A stretch of DNA of 64,000 nt from Aedoeadaptatus nemausensis (GCF_903819165.1 NZ_CAIJCS010000016.1:62001-126000); one strand, 5' to 3'. Counted from the first letter of the stretch, positions 40,349 through 49,776 are shown. Translations and numbers: made by a program. The notes: a model not told the origin generated them from the letters alone.

Positions 40349-41176
40349 ATGCGTAAAATCGGATATCATACATCGGTAACGAAGGGTTGGGTTCGGGCCA
40401 TGGAAGAGGTGAAAAACATCGGCGGAGGTTCTTTTCAGTTCTTTACCAGAAACCCGAGAGGTTCGAGAGCAAAAGCCGTAGACCACGAGGATCTGGCGGA
40501 GTTTCAAAAACTTAGGGGCGATTTCGGCCCGGTGATCGCCCACGGCGCCTACACCATGAACCTGGCCTCGTCGAAGGAAGAGGTGCGGGAGAGAAGCGTC
40601 GACCTTATAGGGGACGACATGGAGCGATTGGCCGCCTTTCCCGAGGACACGGTGTATGTGTTTCACCCGGGAAGCCACACGGGAGACGGTGTGGAAAAGG
40701 GAATCGAGCGAATTATTCGCGGGCTAGATGCCGTAAAAGAAAAATTTCCCCACGGGAAGATCTGCCTGGAGACCATGAGCGGCAAGGGAAGTGAAGTAGG
40801 GAGCAGGCTCGAGGAACTACAGGCGATTATAGAAGGTGTGGGCGACGATAATCTGGGCATTTTGCTGGACACCTGCCATATGTTCAGCGCCGGCTACGAT
40901 CTTTCAAATCCCGAGGAGGTTTTAAACCGAATCGAGGATACCGTCGGCCTTTACAAAGTACACGGCCTGCACTTAAACGACTCCATGATGCCTTTCGGCG
41001 CAAAAAAAGATCGCCACGCTCCCATAGGAGATGGCGAAATAGGCTTGGATGTGATCGTGAATTTTATCGGGCAAGATGTATTTAAAGATCTTCCCATGGC
41101 ACTGGAGACGCCCGGAGGAGTGGAAAATTATGAAAGGGAAATCGCCGCTCTTCAATCTGCCCTGTCGTCCAGGTGA
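40349..41176 (+). CDS. nfo: Endonuclease IV
   Basis: A 275-aa TIM-barrel AP endonuclease. Family features include GYHTSVTKG at the start, FQFFTRNPRG, HGAYTMNLAS, FHPGSH, LETMSGKGSEVG, LLDTCHMFSAGYD and HLNDSM, which carry the zinc-binding His, Glu and Asp residues. It incises DNA at abasic sites. GGGAGG precedes ATG 40349. Its last 25 bp overlap the convergent glpK gene. Confidence 0.94.
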   Translation: MRKIGYHTSVTKGWVRAMEEVKNIGGGSFQFFTRNPRGSRAKAVDHEDLAEFQKLRGDFGPVIAHGAYTMNLASSKEEVRERSVDLIGDDMERLAAFPEDTVYVFHPGSHTGDGVEKGIERIIRGLDAVKEKFPHGKICLETMSGKGSEVGSRLEELQAIIEGVGDDNLGILLDTCHMFSAGYDLSNPEEVLNRIEDTVGLYKVHGLHLNDSMMPFGAKKDRHAPIGDGEIGLDVIVNFIGQDVFKDLPMALETPGGVENYEREIAALQSALSSR

Positions 41177-42645
41177 ACGTCCATGGTCATTTCCACGGCG
41201 CGAACCCAGCGTTTCCGCTCTTTTGAATAATCGGCGCCCTTGGGCTCGATAATACGCGCTTTCGAGGCGCGTTTTTTTATGTCCGAAAGATCTTTATAGA
41301 GTCCGGAGCCGATCCCCGCCATAAAGGCGGCGCCGAGGGCCGTGGTCTCCACAAGTTCCGGGCGGTGGACTTTACGCCCGATTAAATCGGCGAGACGTTC
41401 CATTAAATAATCGTTTTGGCTGACGCCGCCGTCGACGAGAATGCGGTCGTGGCCGTCGTCTAAATCTTTTTCCATGGCGTCGATAACATCGGCGGTCATA
41501 AAGGCGATGGCATCCAGCGCAGCCTTAACAAGATGGGCTCTTCCCGTGCTGCGGCTGATGCCGAAGATAGTGCCCCTTGCGTCGGCGTCCCAATAGGGCG
41601 TGCCCAGGCCTGTAAAGGCGGGAACGAAGACCAGGGGATTATCCCCGTCCACACTGCGTGCCAAAGCTTCCGTTTCATCCGCCGATTCGATGACCTTTAA
41701 ATCATTTTTCAGCCATTCCATGACGCTTCCACAGGCGAAGATACTCCCCTCCATGGCGTAGACCGGTCCGTCGCCTATATCCCATGCGTAAGATGAAAGC
41801 AGGCCGTAATCGCTGAGCACCGGTTTATTGCCCGTGTTCATTAATATAAAGGCGCCGGTGCCGAAAGTGCTCTTCACTTCGCCCACTTCGAAACACTGTT
41901 CGCCGAAAAGGGCGGCCTGCTGATCGCCGATCATGCCCGTAACGGGAATGGACGTGCCGAAGTGAGAGGCCAAAGTGGTGCCGAAGGGGTAAGCCGTAGG
42001 CTTTACCTCGGGGAGGCAAGCTCTCGGAATGTTGAAGATTTCAAGGAGCTCATCGTCCCAATCCAGAGTGTGAATATTAAAGAGCATGGTGCGGGAGGCG
42101 TTGGACATATCCGTAGCGTGGACTCCGCCGGTCAAGTGGAAGAGCAGGAAGGAATCCACTGTGCCGAAGAGGATCTCTCCCTTCTCCGCCCGCTCCCTGG
42201 CGCCGGGGACGGAATCTAAAATATAGCCGATCTTCGTAGCGGAGAAATAGGCGTCTACCTCGAGGCCCGTCTTTTCCCGCACGATGTCGCCGTAGCCCTG
42301 TTCCTTAACGGCCTCGGCTCTGTCCGCGGTGCGGCGACATTGCCAGACGATGGCGGGGGCGATGGCCCGGCCCGTTTTTTTATCCCAAAGGATGGTAGTT
42401 TCCCTTTGATTGGTAATGCCCATGCAGACTACATCTCGTTTATCGATGTCCGCCTTGGCGAGGGCTTCGGCCACGACGCCGATGGTGGTGGATAAAATTT
42501 CCGAAGGGTCCTGCTCCACCCAGCCCGGCTTCGGGAAATATTGTTTAAATGCTTTTTGTGCCACGGTAACCACATGGCCGTCTTCGTCGAATAAAATGGC
42601 GCGGTTCGACGTGGTTCCCGCATCGATTGCTAATATGTATTTCAT
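41152..42645 (-). CDS. glpK: Glycerol kinase
   Basis: The 497-aa FGGY kinase starts ILAIDAGTTSNRAILFD and has the DQQAALFGEQCF region and FGTGAFILMNTG, YWDADARGTIFG and ILVDGGVSQNDYL blocks. It phosphorylates glycerol to glycerol-3-phosphate. The gene stands alone on the minus strand without glpF, glpD or a regulator. Its 3' end overlaps nfo by 25 bp. AGGTGA precedes the start at 42645. Confidence 0.96.
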   Translation of the reverse strand: MKYILAIDAGTTSNRAILFDEDGHVVTVAQKAFKQYFPKPGWVEQDPSEILSTTIGVVAEALAKADIDKRDVVCMGITNQRETTILWDKKTGRAIAPAIVWQCRRTADRAEAVKEQGYGDIVREKTGLEVDAYFSATKIGYILDSVPGARERAEKGEILFGTVDSFLLFHLTGGVHATDMSNASRTMLFNIHTLDWDDELLEIFNIPRACLPEVKPTAYPFGTTLASHFGTSIPVTGMIGDQQAALFGEQCFEVGEVKSTFGTGAFILMNTGNKPVLSDYGLLSSYAWDIGDGPVYAMEGSIFACGSVMEWLKNDLKVIESADETEALARSVDGDNPLVFVPAFTGLGTPYWDADARGTIFGISRSTGRAHLVKAALDAIAFMTADVIDAMEKDLDDGHDRILVDGGVSQNDYLMERLADLIGRKVHRPELVETTALGAAFMAGIGSGLYKDLSDIKKRASKARIIEPKGADYSKERKRWVRAVEMTMDVHLDDRAD

Positions 42646-42722
42646 GATTCACCTCGTATCTATTCTAACAGTTTTCCCATAAACGTGTTAATATGGTAGA
42701 AAGAATGCATTAGGAGGTCATC

Positions 42723-43598
42723 ATGAAATATAAAGGTAGAAAGGGTAGCAGCAATATAAACGACTTGCGCGGACGCAGCGGCGGCAGAGGAGGCATCCCT
42801 ATTCCCGTGGGCCGCGGCGGTATCGGATGCGGAGGGCTTGTTCTCCTTATTCTGATCGCTTTGCTGAGAGGGGGCCTTGGAATCGGCGGGCCCGCCACGA
42901 GCCAAACGACGCCTACGGAGACCCGGACGGAACAAAGCCAAACCGCTTCCGGAGAAAAAGACGAACTCTTTGAATTTTCTTCCGTGGTCCTCGCCGATAC
43001 GGAAAGAGTGTGGACCGATGTCTTCGAGAAAAACGGACGGACCTATCATCCCCCGCAAATGAATGTGTTTACCGGCTCCGTTCAAAGCGGTTGCGGATAC
43101 GCTTCGGCGCAAACCGGGCCCTTCTACTGCCCGGCGGATCAATCCATTTATCTGGATCTTTCCTTCTACGACGATCTGCACCGCAGATTCGGCGCCAAAG
43201 GGGACTATGCCTTTAACTACGTTATCGCCCACGAGGTAGGGCACCACGTGCAGCGGGAACTAGGTGTCATGGGTCAGGTGCAGCAATTGCAACAAAAGGT
43301 TTCTAAAAAAGACGCCAATCGCTTAAGCGTGGCTTTGGAACTTCAGGCCGATTATCTCGCCGGCGTCGTGGCGAAGTATCAGGAGCAGTACGGCTATTTA
43401 GATGAAGGGGATATTCAAGAGGCCATGACGGCCACCCAGGCTATCGGCGACGATACCCTTCAAAAGCGAGGCCAAGGCTATGTAGTGCCCGACTCTTTTA
43501 CCCACGGCACTTCCGAACAGCGGACCGAATGGTTTATGCGCGGCTACCGCGCCGGAGATCTTTCCGACTGGGATACCTTTAAAGAACTGGGGATTTAA
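42723..43598 (+). CDS. YpfJ-type membrane zinc metalloprotease
   Basis: The 291-aa protein begins with a Gly/Arg-rich stretch (residues 1-35), then one membrane segment (GLVLLILIALLRGGLGIG). The catalytic domain holds VIAHEVGHHVQ, a HExxH zinc motif with the general-base Glu, and LELQADYLAG supplying the third ligand. This fits the YpfJ/neutral zinc metallopeptidase family, whose substrate is unknown. It is divergent from glpK and has AGGAGG before ATG 42723. Confidence 0.88.
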   Translation: MKYKGRKGSSNINDLRGRSGGRGGIPIPVGRGGIGCGGLVLLILIALLRGGLGIGGPATSQTTPTETRTEQSQTASGEKDELFEFSSVVLADTERVWTDVFEKNGRTYHPPQMNVFTGSVQSGCGYASAQTGPFYCPADQSIYLDLSFYDDLHRRFGAKGDYAFNYVIAHEVGHHVQRELGVMGQVQQLQQKVSKKDANRLSVALELQADYLAGVVAKYQEQYGYLDEGDIQEAMTATQAIGDDTLQKRGQGYVVPDSFTHGTSEQRTEWFMRGYRAGDLSDWDTFKELGI

Positions 43599-43849
43599 CA
43601 GACGAAACAGAAAAATTATCTAAAAAGACAAAGTGAAACAAATTGATTTACACACACGATGAAAAATAGTGCGGTTTCCGCGGAAGAAAATAAACTTCTT
43701 CTATAGTTTAAGGCGGAAAAGTTCTAAAACTGTCTTTTTTCTGAATTAGTGAAAGTTTTCACCTTTTTTGCCGAGGGATGTGTTACGATAGCCTCGGAGA
43801 AACAATTAAGCATGGGACGATCGAGCAGACGACGATTCCAAAGCATTCA
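43599..43849. other. Intergenic region, possible promoter and small hairpin
   Basis: No gene was found. CCGAGG (43771-43776) and CCTCGG (43792-43797) form a 6-bp inverted repeat, with TACGAT between them resembling a -10 box. The segment up to the terminator at 43850 could carry a short transcript, but there is no other support. Confidence 0.3.
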
Positions 43850-43880
43850 AAAAGGCGCTTCCTTCGGGAGGCGCCTTTTC
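43850..43880. terminator. Terminator for the minus-strand chromate-transporter operon
   Basis: A 13-bp stem AAAAGGCGCTTCC/GGAGGCGCCTTTT (one T-G pair) with a TTCG loop. It lies just past the stop of the minus-strand operon, with runs of T on both strands. Confidence 0.82.
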
Positions 43881-43885
43881 TGTGT

Positions 43886-44443
43886 CTAGACGATGAGGGG
43901 AAGACATAATTTAAGCCCGATTCCCATAACTGCACCGATGACGATGATGCGAATGAGATCGACTTTTTTGTGATAGAGATAGCCGCCGACGATAAAGGTA
44001 ATGAGGGCGACAATTTCGAAAGCTCCGTCGGTGGGCCATAGAGAGTTTCGGAACATATCGTAGGATGCGATAAAGATCAGGCCGATAATTCCCGCCTTGA
44101 TTCCCCGTAGGAGCATGTCCATAAGGCGAAACTTTTTGTTTTTCGTAAAGAGGAAATAGGCCAGGGTGATCATGATCACGGTCTGGGGCGCCGTCACCCC
44201 GAGGGTGGCGACGATGGAACCGGGAACCCCCGCCACTTGAGCGCCGACGAAGGTGGCGCAGTTAATGGCGATGGGACCGGGGGTCATTTGGCTGATGGTG
44301 ATCAGATCGGTGAACTGGGTCATGGTGAGCCAGCCTTCCGTTTCCACGATGTATTGCTGGATCAGGGGAATGGTGGCGTAACCGCCGCCGAAGGAAAAAA
44401 GGCCGATCTTGAAAAATTCGAAGAATAGTTTAATTAAGAGCAC
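43886..44443 (-). CDS. Chromate transporter, half-size subunit
   Basis: The 185-aa protein is a single CHR domain with about six hydrophobic segments. The conserved N-terminal FFKIGLFSFGGGYATIPLI and the LITISQMTPGPIAINCATFVG block are present. Full-length ChrA has two such domains; here two half-size genes occur in the same operon (the other at 45468), probably forming a heterodimer. The start is GTG 44443, with AGGTGA upstream and 8 bp after the previous stop. It may transport chromate or another oxyanion. Confidence 0.85.
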   Translation of the reverse strand: MLLIKLFFEFFKIGLFSFGGGYATIPLIQQYIVETEGWLTMTQFTDLITISQMTPGPIAINCATFVGAQVAGVPGSIVATLGVTAPQTVIMITLAYFLFTKNKKFRLMDMLLRGIKAGIIGLIFIASYDMFRNSLWPTDGAFEIVALITFIVGGYLYHKKVDLIRIIVIGAVMGIGLKLCLPLIV

Positions 44444-44451
44444 GTCATCAC

Positions 44452-45471
44452 CTAAATTCCCAATGTCATATCGCCGTCGTGAATCCAATTTTTAGATTTC
44501 ATAAAGCGATAAATCAAGTAGGATAGGGCGCCGGGAAGTACGACGTGGAGCACCAGAATAACGATCATTAGTTTACCGAAGGGCATGGTGCCCGCCATGG
44601 CTTGTATGGTGCCGATTTGGCCCACGAGGCCGCTGGTGCCCATACCGCTTCCGAGGGGCGTGTTTTCCAAGCGGAATATCATGGTGGAAAGAGGCGAGAG
44701 AATGGCACCCGCCAAGGTGGGGGGAATCCAGATGCGGGGATTTTTTACGATATTGGGCATTTGAAGCATACTGGTACCCAAACCTTGGGCGAAAAACCCG
44801 TCGAAGCCATTGTCCTTAAAGGAAATGACGGCGAAGCCGATCATTTGCGCCGAGCAACCCATGGTGGCGGCGCCGCCGGCCAGGCCCGAAAGGGAAAGCA
44901 TCATACAGATGGCGGCACTGGAGATGGGGAGGGTCAAAGCGATGCCCACGATGGTGGAAACGAGGATCCCCATGACAAGAGGCTGTTGTTCCGTAGCCAC
45001 CATAACCATACGGCCCACACTTTCCATAAACCATTGGATGGAGGGGCCTACGAGCTTGGCCACGATCATCCCCGTAAGGACCGTAACCGCCGGGGTAATT
45101 AAAATATCCACGCGGGTCTCTTTGCTGATGAGCTTCCCGCATTCCGCCGCGACGATGGCGGCGATGTAAACCGCCACGGGGCCGCCGATATCGTAACTGC
45201 CGGCGCCGACGACGGCGGAGGCGAAGAGGACGAGAGGCGGAGCGTCCAGTGCGTAGGCGATGGAAATGGCGATGGCAGGTCCCGTAGCCTGTTGGGCCAT
45301 GGGCCAGATAAATTCCGTTAAAAAGGGAATGTTCAGCTGAGTGCCGATGGTGTTTAAAATCGTGCCGATTAAAAGGGTGGCGAAGAGACCGTAGGCCATG
45401 GCGCCGAGGGCGTCGATGCCGTAGGTCTTAAAGCCCGGATTGACTTGTTTTTTTCGTAGGAATTCTTTCAC
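44452..45471 (-). CDS. PfoR-like membrane protein (PTS IIC-related)
   Basis: A 339-aa integral membrane protein with about nine to ten helices, resembling the PfoR/PTS EIIC-like family: the N-terminal TYGIDALGAMAYGLFATLL, then VVGAGSYDIGGPVAVYIAA and LTLPISSAAICMML. PfoR was described as a regulator of perfringolysin, but a transport role is likelier. Its gene sits between two half-size chromate transporter genes, overlapping the upstream one by 4 bp. No EIIA or EIIB genes are nearby. Confidence 0.8.
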   Translation of the reverse strand: MKEFLRKKQVNPGFKTYGIDALGAMAYGLFATLLIGTILNTIGTQLNIPFLTEFIWPMAQQATGPAIAISIAYALDAPPLVLFASAVVGAGSYDIGGPVAVYIAAIVAAECGKLISKETRVDILITPAVTVLTGMIVAKLVGPSIQWFMESVGRMVMVATEQQPLVMGILVSTIVGIALTLPISSAAICMMLSLSGLAGGAATMGCSAQMIGFAVISFKDNGFDGFFAQGLGTSMLQMPNIVKNPRIWIPPTLAGAILSPLSTMIFRLENTPLGSGMGTSGLVGQIGTIQAMAGTMPFGKLMIVILVLHVVLPGALSYLIYRFMKSKNWIHDGDMTLGI

Positions 45472-46040
45472 GAGCGTTGACCTTCTTTCTTGCGATCTTC
45501 AAGTTTGGTGACGATAATGCCGGAAAAACCCAGCAATAAAATAATAAAAGCGGTGTTGATATCGGTGAGCATGCCGAGAGCGGTGGCGACGACGATCATT
45601 AAGATCGAAAAATTCCTGTCCTCGTGCATGGCCCGCTTGCCCATGCGCCAGGTGGTTAAAAAGAGCACCGCCGAAATAATGCCGCTGATGCCAACGAGGG
45701 CGGCGTTGACATAAAAGTTTTCGCGGAATTCCTTGTACGCCAGATTAATCGAAAGAATAATCACGAGACAGGGCAGGACGCTGGCGAAGAGGCAAGTGGC
45801 CGCTCCGAGAGGTCCCCTTAGGCGATAGCCCGTTAAAAGAGAGCAGGAAATGGCCATAGCCCCCGGTCCCGATTGGGCGAGGGCTACGATGTCGAGCATT
45901 TCCTCTTCGTCGATCAGTTTCTGGTGCTCTACAAATTCATCGCGAATAATGGGCACGATGGTGTAGCCGCCGCCGAATGTAAAGGTGTTAATTTTTAAAA
46001 AAGTTAAGAATAATTTCCATAGTGAAATAGGCTTCTCCAT
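45468..46040 (-). CDS. Chromate transporter, half-size subunit
   Basis: The 190-aa CHR-domain protein has the N-terminal FLKINTFTFGGGYTIVPII and VALAQSGPGAMAISCSLLTGY motif and about six hydrophobic segments. It is the first gene of the operon; its end overlaps the PfoR-like gene by 4 bp. Start ATG 46040 is chosen because GAGGAGG lies upstream. With the other half-size gene it would form the complete transporter. Confidence 0.85.
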   Translation of the reverse strand: MEKPISLWKLFLTFLKINTFTFGGGYTIVPIIRDEFVEHQKLIDEEEMLDIVALAQSGPGAMAISCSLLTGYRLRGPLGAATCLFASVLPCLVIILSINLAYKEFRENFYVNAALVGISGIISAVLFLTTWRMGKRAMHEDRNFSILMIVVATALGMLTDINTAFIILLLGFSGIIVTKLEDRKKEGQRS

Positions 46041-46103
46041 GCACAACCTCCTCGGAGATAGTATACTGTAATTAGAAAACTGCTTCAAGAAAGGGTGAAC
46101 GGT

Positions 46104-46862
46104 ATGAACATCGGCATTATCGGTCTCGGCAATATGGGCCGGGCATTTTACGATTTATTTTTAAAGGCGGGACATACGCTTTACGTGGCCTGTCCCCACG
46201 AAAAAGACATCGACACATTTCAAACTCGGGACAATCGGGAGATCGTCGATCGCTCGGATATTATCTTTTTAGGGGTCAAGCCCTATATGGTGAAAACCGT
46301 CATGAAAGAAATCGAAGATAAAATCGAAGGACAGACCATCGTCTCCATGGCGGCGGGCGTGGATATCGAAGCCCTTCGCGCCATGGCGCCCACGGAAAAA
46401 ATTATTCGCGTGCTCCCGAACACGCCCATTACCGTGGGAAAAGGGGTCATCGCTTACACGCCGGGCTACGATATGGCGGACGACGAAAAGGAAAGTTTTG
46501 AAGAACTCCTGGCCCCGGCAGGCCTTATTATGGAAATGGACGAGGCCAATTTAGACATCGTCACGGCTCTTGCAGGCGCTGCTCCCGCCTTCGTCGCCAT
46601 GATCGTGGAGGCTTTCTCCGACGGCGCCCTTCAATGCGGCATGAAGCGGGCGGACACTTATAAAATCGCCGCGGCCGCCATCGTCGGAAGTTGCGAACAG
46701 CTCCTTCAGGAAGGGCTCCATCCCGGTCAGTTGAAAGATAAAGTCTGCTCTCCCGGCGGCGCCACTATCGAAGGGGTTCTCGCCATGGAACGTGCCGGCG
46801 TGCGGGGCGCTCTTTCCGATGCCATGATCGAAACGGTAAAAAAGGGAAAATCTTTGGCATAA
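46104..46862 (+). CDS. proC: Pyrroline-5-carboxylate reductase
   Basis: The 252-aa enzyme has the N-terminal Rossmann motif GIIGLGNMG, then IRVLPNTPITVGKG, and the C-terminal LCSPGGATIEGV-like segment (VCSPGGATIEGVLAM). It makes proline from pyrroline-5-carboxylate with NAD(P)H. ATG 46104 is preceded by AAAGGGTG; a GTG at 46095 falls inside that site. It is divergent from the chromate-transporter operon and 132 bp from the MATE gene. Confidence 0.94.
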   Translation: MNIGIIGLGNMGRAFYDLFLKAGHTLYVACPHEKDIDTFQTRDNREIVDRSDIIFLGVKPYMVKTVMKEIEDKIEGQTIVSMAAGVDIEALRAMAPTEKIIRVLPNTPITVGKGVIAYTPGYDMADDEKESFEELLAPAGLIMEMDEANLDIVTALAGAAPAFVAMIVEAFSDGALQCGMKRADTYKIAAAAIVGSCEQLLQEGLHPGQLKDKVCSPGGATIEGVLAMERAGVRGALSDAMIETVKKGKSLA

Positions 46863-46994
46863 TGGCAAAAAAGCCTGAAATATGCGGGAATTAGTGTTAC
46901 AATAGCCCTTTAAGATGAACGAGAAAATGTGAACGGCACCGCAAACCGGCGGTGTCGTCCTTTGAATGTAAAAAAGAAACGAGAAGGAGGGTGT

Positions 46995-48347
46995 ATGAAA
47001 CGTGAAAATGTAGACTTGACACAAGGTGTTATCTGGAAGAGTTTGTTGACTTTTACGCTGCCCCTGCTCTTTTCAGCTCTTTTGCAACAACTCTATAACA
47101 CCGCCGACCTTTTAATCGTCGGGCGTTTCGCCGGGAAAGAGGACATGGCCGCCATCGGCGCCTCCGGGGCGATTACCCTTCTGGTCGTGGCGCTTTTTAT
47201 GGGGCTTTCCACCGGGGCATCGGTCCTCGTCGCCCAATACTACGGCGCGAAAAACCGCAAGGAACTTTCGAAGGTGGTGCACACCAACTTCGCCATCGCC
47301 ATTTACGGCGGCGCCGTGCTTTCGGTCATCACGATTATTATGTCCCCGCTGTTTTTAAAGTGGATCGCCACGCCGCCGGAGGTCATGGGGCCGGCCACGA
47401 GCTATTTGCGCATCGTCTTTGTGGGCATGGTGCCCATTATGCTCTACAATATGGGATCGGCGGTTTTAAGAAGCGTCGGCGACAGTGTGCGGCCCTTTAA
47501 CTTTTTGGCCGTATCCGCTATTTTAAACATTATCTTAGACCTTATTTTAGTCGGCATCTTCCGCATGGGGGCCATCGGCGCCGGAATCGCCACGGCCGTC
47601 GCCCAGTCCGTATCGGGGATTCTCGTAGCTTACAGTTTAATGCGAACTACGGATATTTACCGATTGAACCTGAAAAAGATTCGCTTCCACAAAGACAGTA
47701 TGCGGGATATTTTTTCCATCGGCTTGCCCGCCGGCATCTCCGGAGCCATGATCGCCCTTTCCAATGTCATTATTCAGGGGCAAATCAATGTGTTCGGCGC
47801 CCAGGCCATCGCCGGCGCCGCGGCGGCCAATAGAATCGACGGCTTCGTCTTTACATCCCTGGAGGCCTTCGCCCTGGCGATTACAACTTTTGTAGGTCAA
47901 AATATCGGCGCGCGTAAGTCCAAGCGCCTGTCCGTAGGGATCAAGACATCCCTCCTAATGACCATGGGTTTTGTCGCCGTCGTATCCGCCATCCTCGTCT
48001 TTTTCAGAGACGCCTTTATGGGTATTTTCAGCACGGATCAGGGCGTCATCTTCTACGGTGCACAAATGATCTTGATCTTGGCGCCTTTCTATTTGATCTT
48101 CTCCATTACGGAAGTTCTCTCCGGCGCCATTCGGGGGAGCGGCACCTCCATTCCCGTCATGGTCATTACCTTGATCGGCATGTTTATCATCCGCATCGGC
48201 TGGATCGTCATCGCCATGCCCATGTTTAATTCCATCGACATCATTTACTGGAGCTATCCCATCAGCTGGATCGCCACCTTTATTATGACGGTAGTCTATT
48301 TCTTCTTCGGCAAATGGCGAGCCGATCTTCCGGAAGACGGAGAATAA
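46995..48347 (+). CDS. MATE-family efflux transporter
   Basis: A 450-aa protein with twelve predicted helices in two symmetric halves. LLFSALLQQLYNTADLLIVGRF, GASVLVAQYYGA and, in the second half, GLPAGISGAMIALSN and TFVGQNIGARKSKR are typical MATE sequences. It would export toxic cations or metabolites using Na+ or H+. ATG 46995 follows GAAGGAGGG. A strong terminator follows the stop. Confidence 0.94.
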   Translation: MKRENVDLTQGVIWKSLLTFTLPLLFSALLQQLYNTADLLIVGRFAGKEDMAAIGASGAITLLVVALFMGLSTGASVLVAQYYGAKNRKELSKVVHTNFAIAIYGGAVLSVITIIMSPLFLKWIATPPEVMGPATSYLRIVFVGMVPIMLYNMGSAVLRSVGDSVRPFNFLAVSAILNIILDLILVGIFRMGAIGAGIATAVAQSVSGILVAYSLMRTTDIYRLNLKKIRFHKDSMRDIFSIGLPAGISGAMIALSNVIIQGQINVFGAQAIAGAAAANRIDGFVFTSLEAFALAITTFVGQNIGARKSKRLSVGIKTSLLMTMGFVAVVSAILVFFRDAFMGIFSTDQGVIFYGAQMILILAPFYLIFSITEVLSGAIRGSGTSIPVMVITLIGMFIIRIGWIVIAMPMFNSIDIIYWSYPISWIATFIMTVVYFFFGKWRADLPEDGE

Positions 48348-48360
48348 AAAGTTGTAAACA

Positions 48361-48396
48361 AAAATCGAGTGAGTTTTTTCTCACTCGATTTTTTAC
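48361..48396 (+). terminator. Intrinsic terminator after the MATE gene
   Basis: A perfect stem AAAATCGAGTGAG/CTCACTCGATTTT with a 6-nt loop and T-run. Confidence 0.92.
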
Positions 48397-48474
48397 TTTT
48401 TCTACATAATATCTTCACAGAGAAGGAAACAAGCTGTGTTAAAATATCAAAAAAAAAGAAAGGGGAATGGGCCT

Positions 48475-49179
48475 ATGACTTTGAAAGAAGAATATGTTTC
48501 CTTCCTGGGGCCGGGCCACTTCGTGTACTTAACCGGTTTTCTTCTCGTATTCTATTTTTTAATGCGCAAGCGGGAGACTGTCCGCGCCCATGCCGATCGG
48601 GCGGATAAAATTCTCGCCGGAATCATTATTTTTCAGCAAATCCTTATGTATGGAACCTACATCTTCCATTACGATTTTATACTTTCGGAATCTCTGCCTT
48701 TTCACGTCTGTCGCGTGGCGAGCCTCGTAATCTTGGCCTATCTTTTTACGAAAAAGCGCGTACTCTACATTATCGGAACGGCTTTCGGCTTTTTCGCCCT
48801 CTTAAGCTTCGCCTATCCCCTCCAGGTCGTGCCTATTAATCACCCCATCGGCCTTAGCTTTTTTATCAGCCATACGGTGAATCTGCTCTTCGGCCTTTAC
48901 GGCCACATTACTCGAGGTTATAGGATAAGCAATCGAGATATGCCTAAGGCCCTTCGGGCGTTTTTCGCCTACTTCGTCTTCGTCTATCTCTTTAATCCTC
49001 TCGTAGACGGAAATTATTTCTATTTTAAAGAAAAGCCCTTGGTGGGGGATATGCCCGATCTTATGTACGTGCCCCTTTGCCTCGCCGTATCCTTTCTCCT
49101 CATTATTTTAGGGATGAAGTTTTATATCTTAATGGATCGACACGTGCTTAAAGATGACGAAAAAATTCGCTTATCTTAG
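48475..49179 (+). CDS. YwaF-like TIGR02206 family membrane protein
   Basis: The 234-aa protein has about seven helices. The segment LSESLPFHVCRVASLVILAY, with LPFHVC in a helix, and INHPIGLSFFISH match the YwaF/TIGR02206 family, whose function is unknown. ATG 48475 follows AAAGGGG. Its 3' end overlaps the convergent Crp/Fnr gene by 32 bp. Confidence 0.8.
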   Translation: MTLKEEYVSFLGPGHFVYLTGFLLVFYFLMRKRETVRAHADRADKILAGIIIFQQILMYGTYIFHYDFILSESLPFHVCRVASLVILAYLFTKKRVLYIIGTAFGFFALLSFAYPLQVVPINHPIGLSFFISHTVNLLFGLYGHITRGYRISNRDMPKALRAFFAYFVFVYLFNPLVDGNYFYFKEKPLVGDMPDLMYVPLCLAVSFLLIILGMKFYILMDRHVLKDDEKIRLS

Positions 49180-49765
49180 TGTCATGCTCTTTATAGATAA
49201 GGACCTTTCCTCCCGTTCTCGTTAAAAACCCCTCTTCTTCCAGTTCCTTTAAATAGCGGTAGAGGCTTCTCGGGGGGATCCCTAAGAGATCGGAAAGATC
49301 TTCCCGCGTTAAAGGCAAAGTGTAGGGGAAGGGTCCCTGTGCCATGCGGTAGAGCGTGTGGAGGATCCGCTCCTTGCCGGAAAGATGTTTTTCCCTGGCG
49401 CTTCGCCCCATCTCCTCTACATAGAGCGTGGAAATATAGCGGAGCAGAAATTCCAGAACCTCCCGATCCTTAAAGAGAGGATCTTCCGGAGAAAGGGCAT
49501 AGCAGCTACCCTCCGTAAGGGTCTTCACGCCGCAGAGGAGGGGAGTGTCGGCGAAAGCTTCCACGAGGCCGAAACATTGGGGCGCCGCCATAAAACTCTG
49601 CAAAATACGTTCACCATTCGTATCGTATCGGGAGACCTCCACGGTGCCCGATTCCAAAAACAGAATAGCGTACTCTTCGCTGTCCGGAAAGAGGAGCATC
49701 TCCCCCTTTTTAAAGCGCCTGCGCCCCGTAAGTTTTCTTTTTGAAAAAAGCGTATAAAAATCCAT
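49148..49765 (-). CDS. Crp/Fnr-family transcriptional regulator
   Basis: The 205-aa protein has an N-terminal cyclic-nucleotide-type beta barrel (FKKGEMLLFPDSEEYAILFLESG) and a C-terminal winged helix with TREDLSDLLGIPPRSLYRYLKEL. The barrel contains three cysteines but no N-terminal Fnr-like cluster, so its signal is uncertain. The start is ATG 49765 after a GGGGG ribosome site. It is divergent from yjjI-yjjW, with a 20-bp palindrome between them, and is the probable regulator of that pair. Confidence 0.88.
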   Translation of the reverse strand: MDFYTLFSKRKLTGRRRFKKGEMLLFPDSEEYAILFLESGTVEVSRYDTNGERILQSFMAAPQCFGLVEAFADTPLLCGVKTLTEGSCYALSPEDPLFKDREVLEFLLRYISTLYVEEMGRSAREKHLSGKERILHTLYRMAQGPFPYTLPLTREDLSDLLGIPPRSLYRYLKELEEEGFLTRTGGKVLIYKEHDTKISEFFRHL

Positions 49766-49776
49766 AAAGCCCCCTG

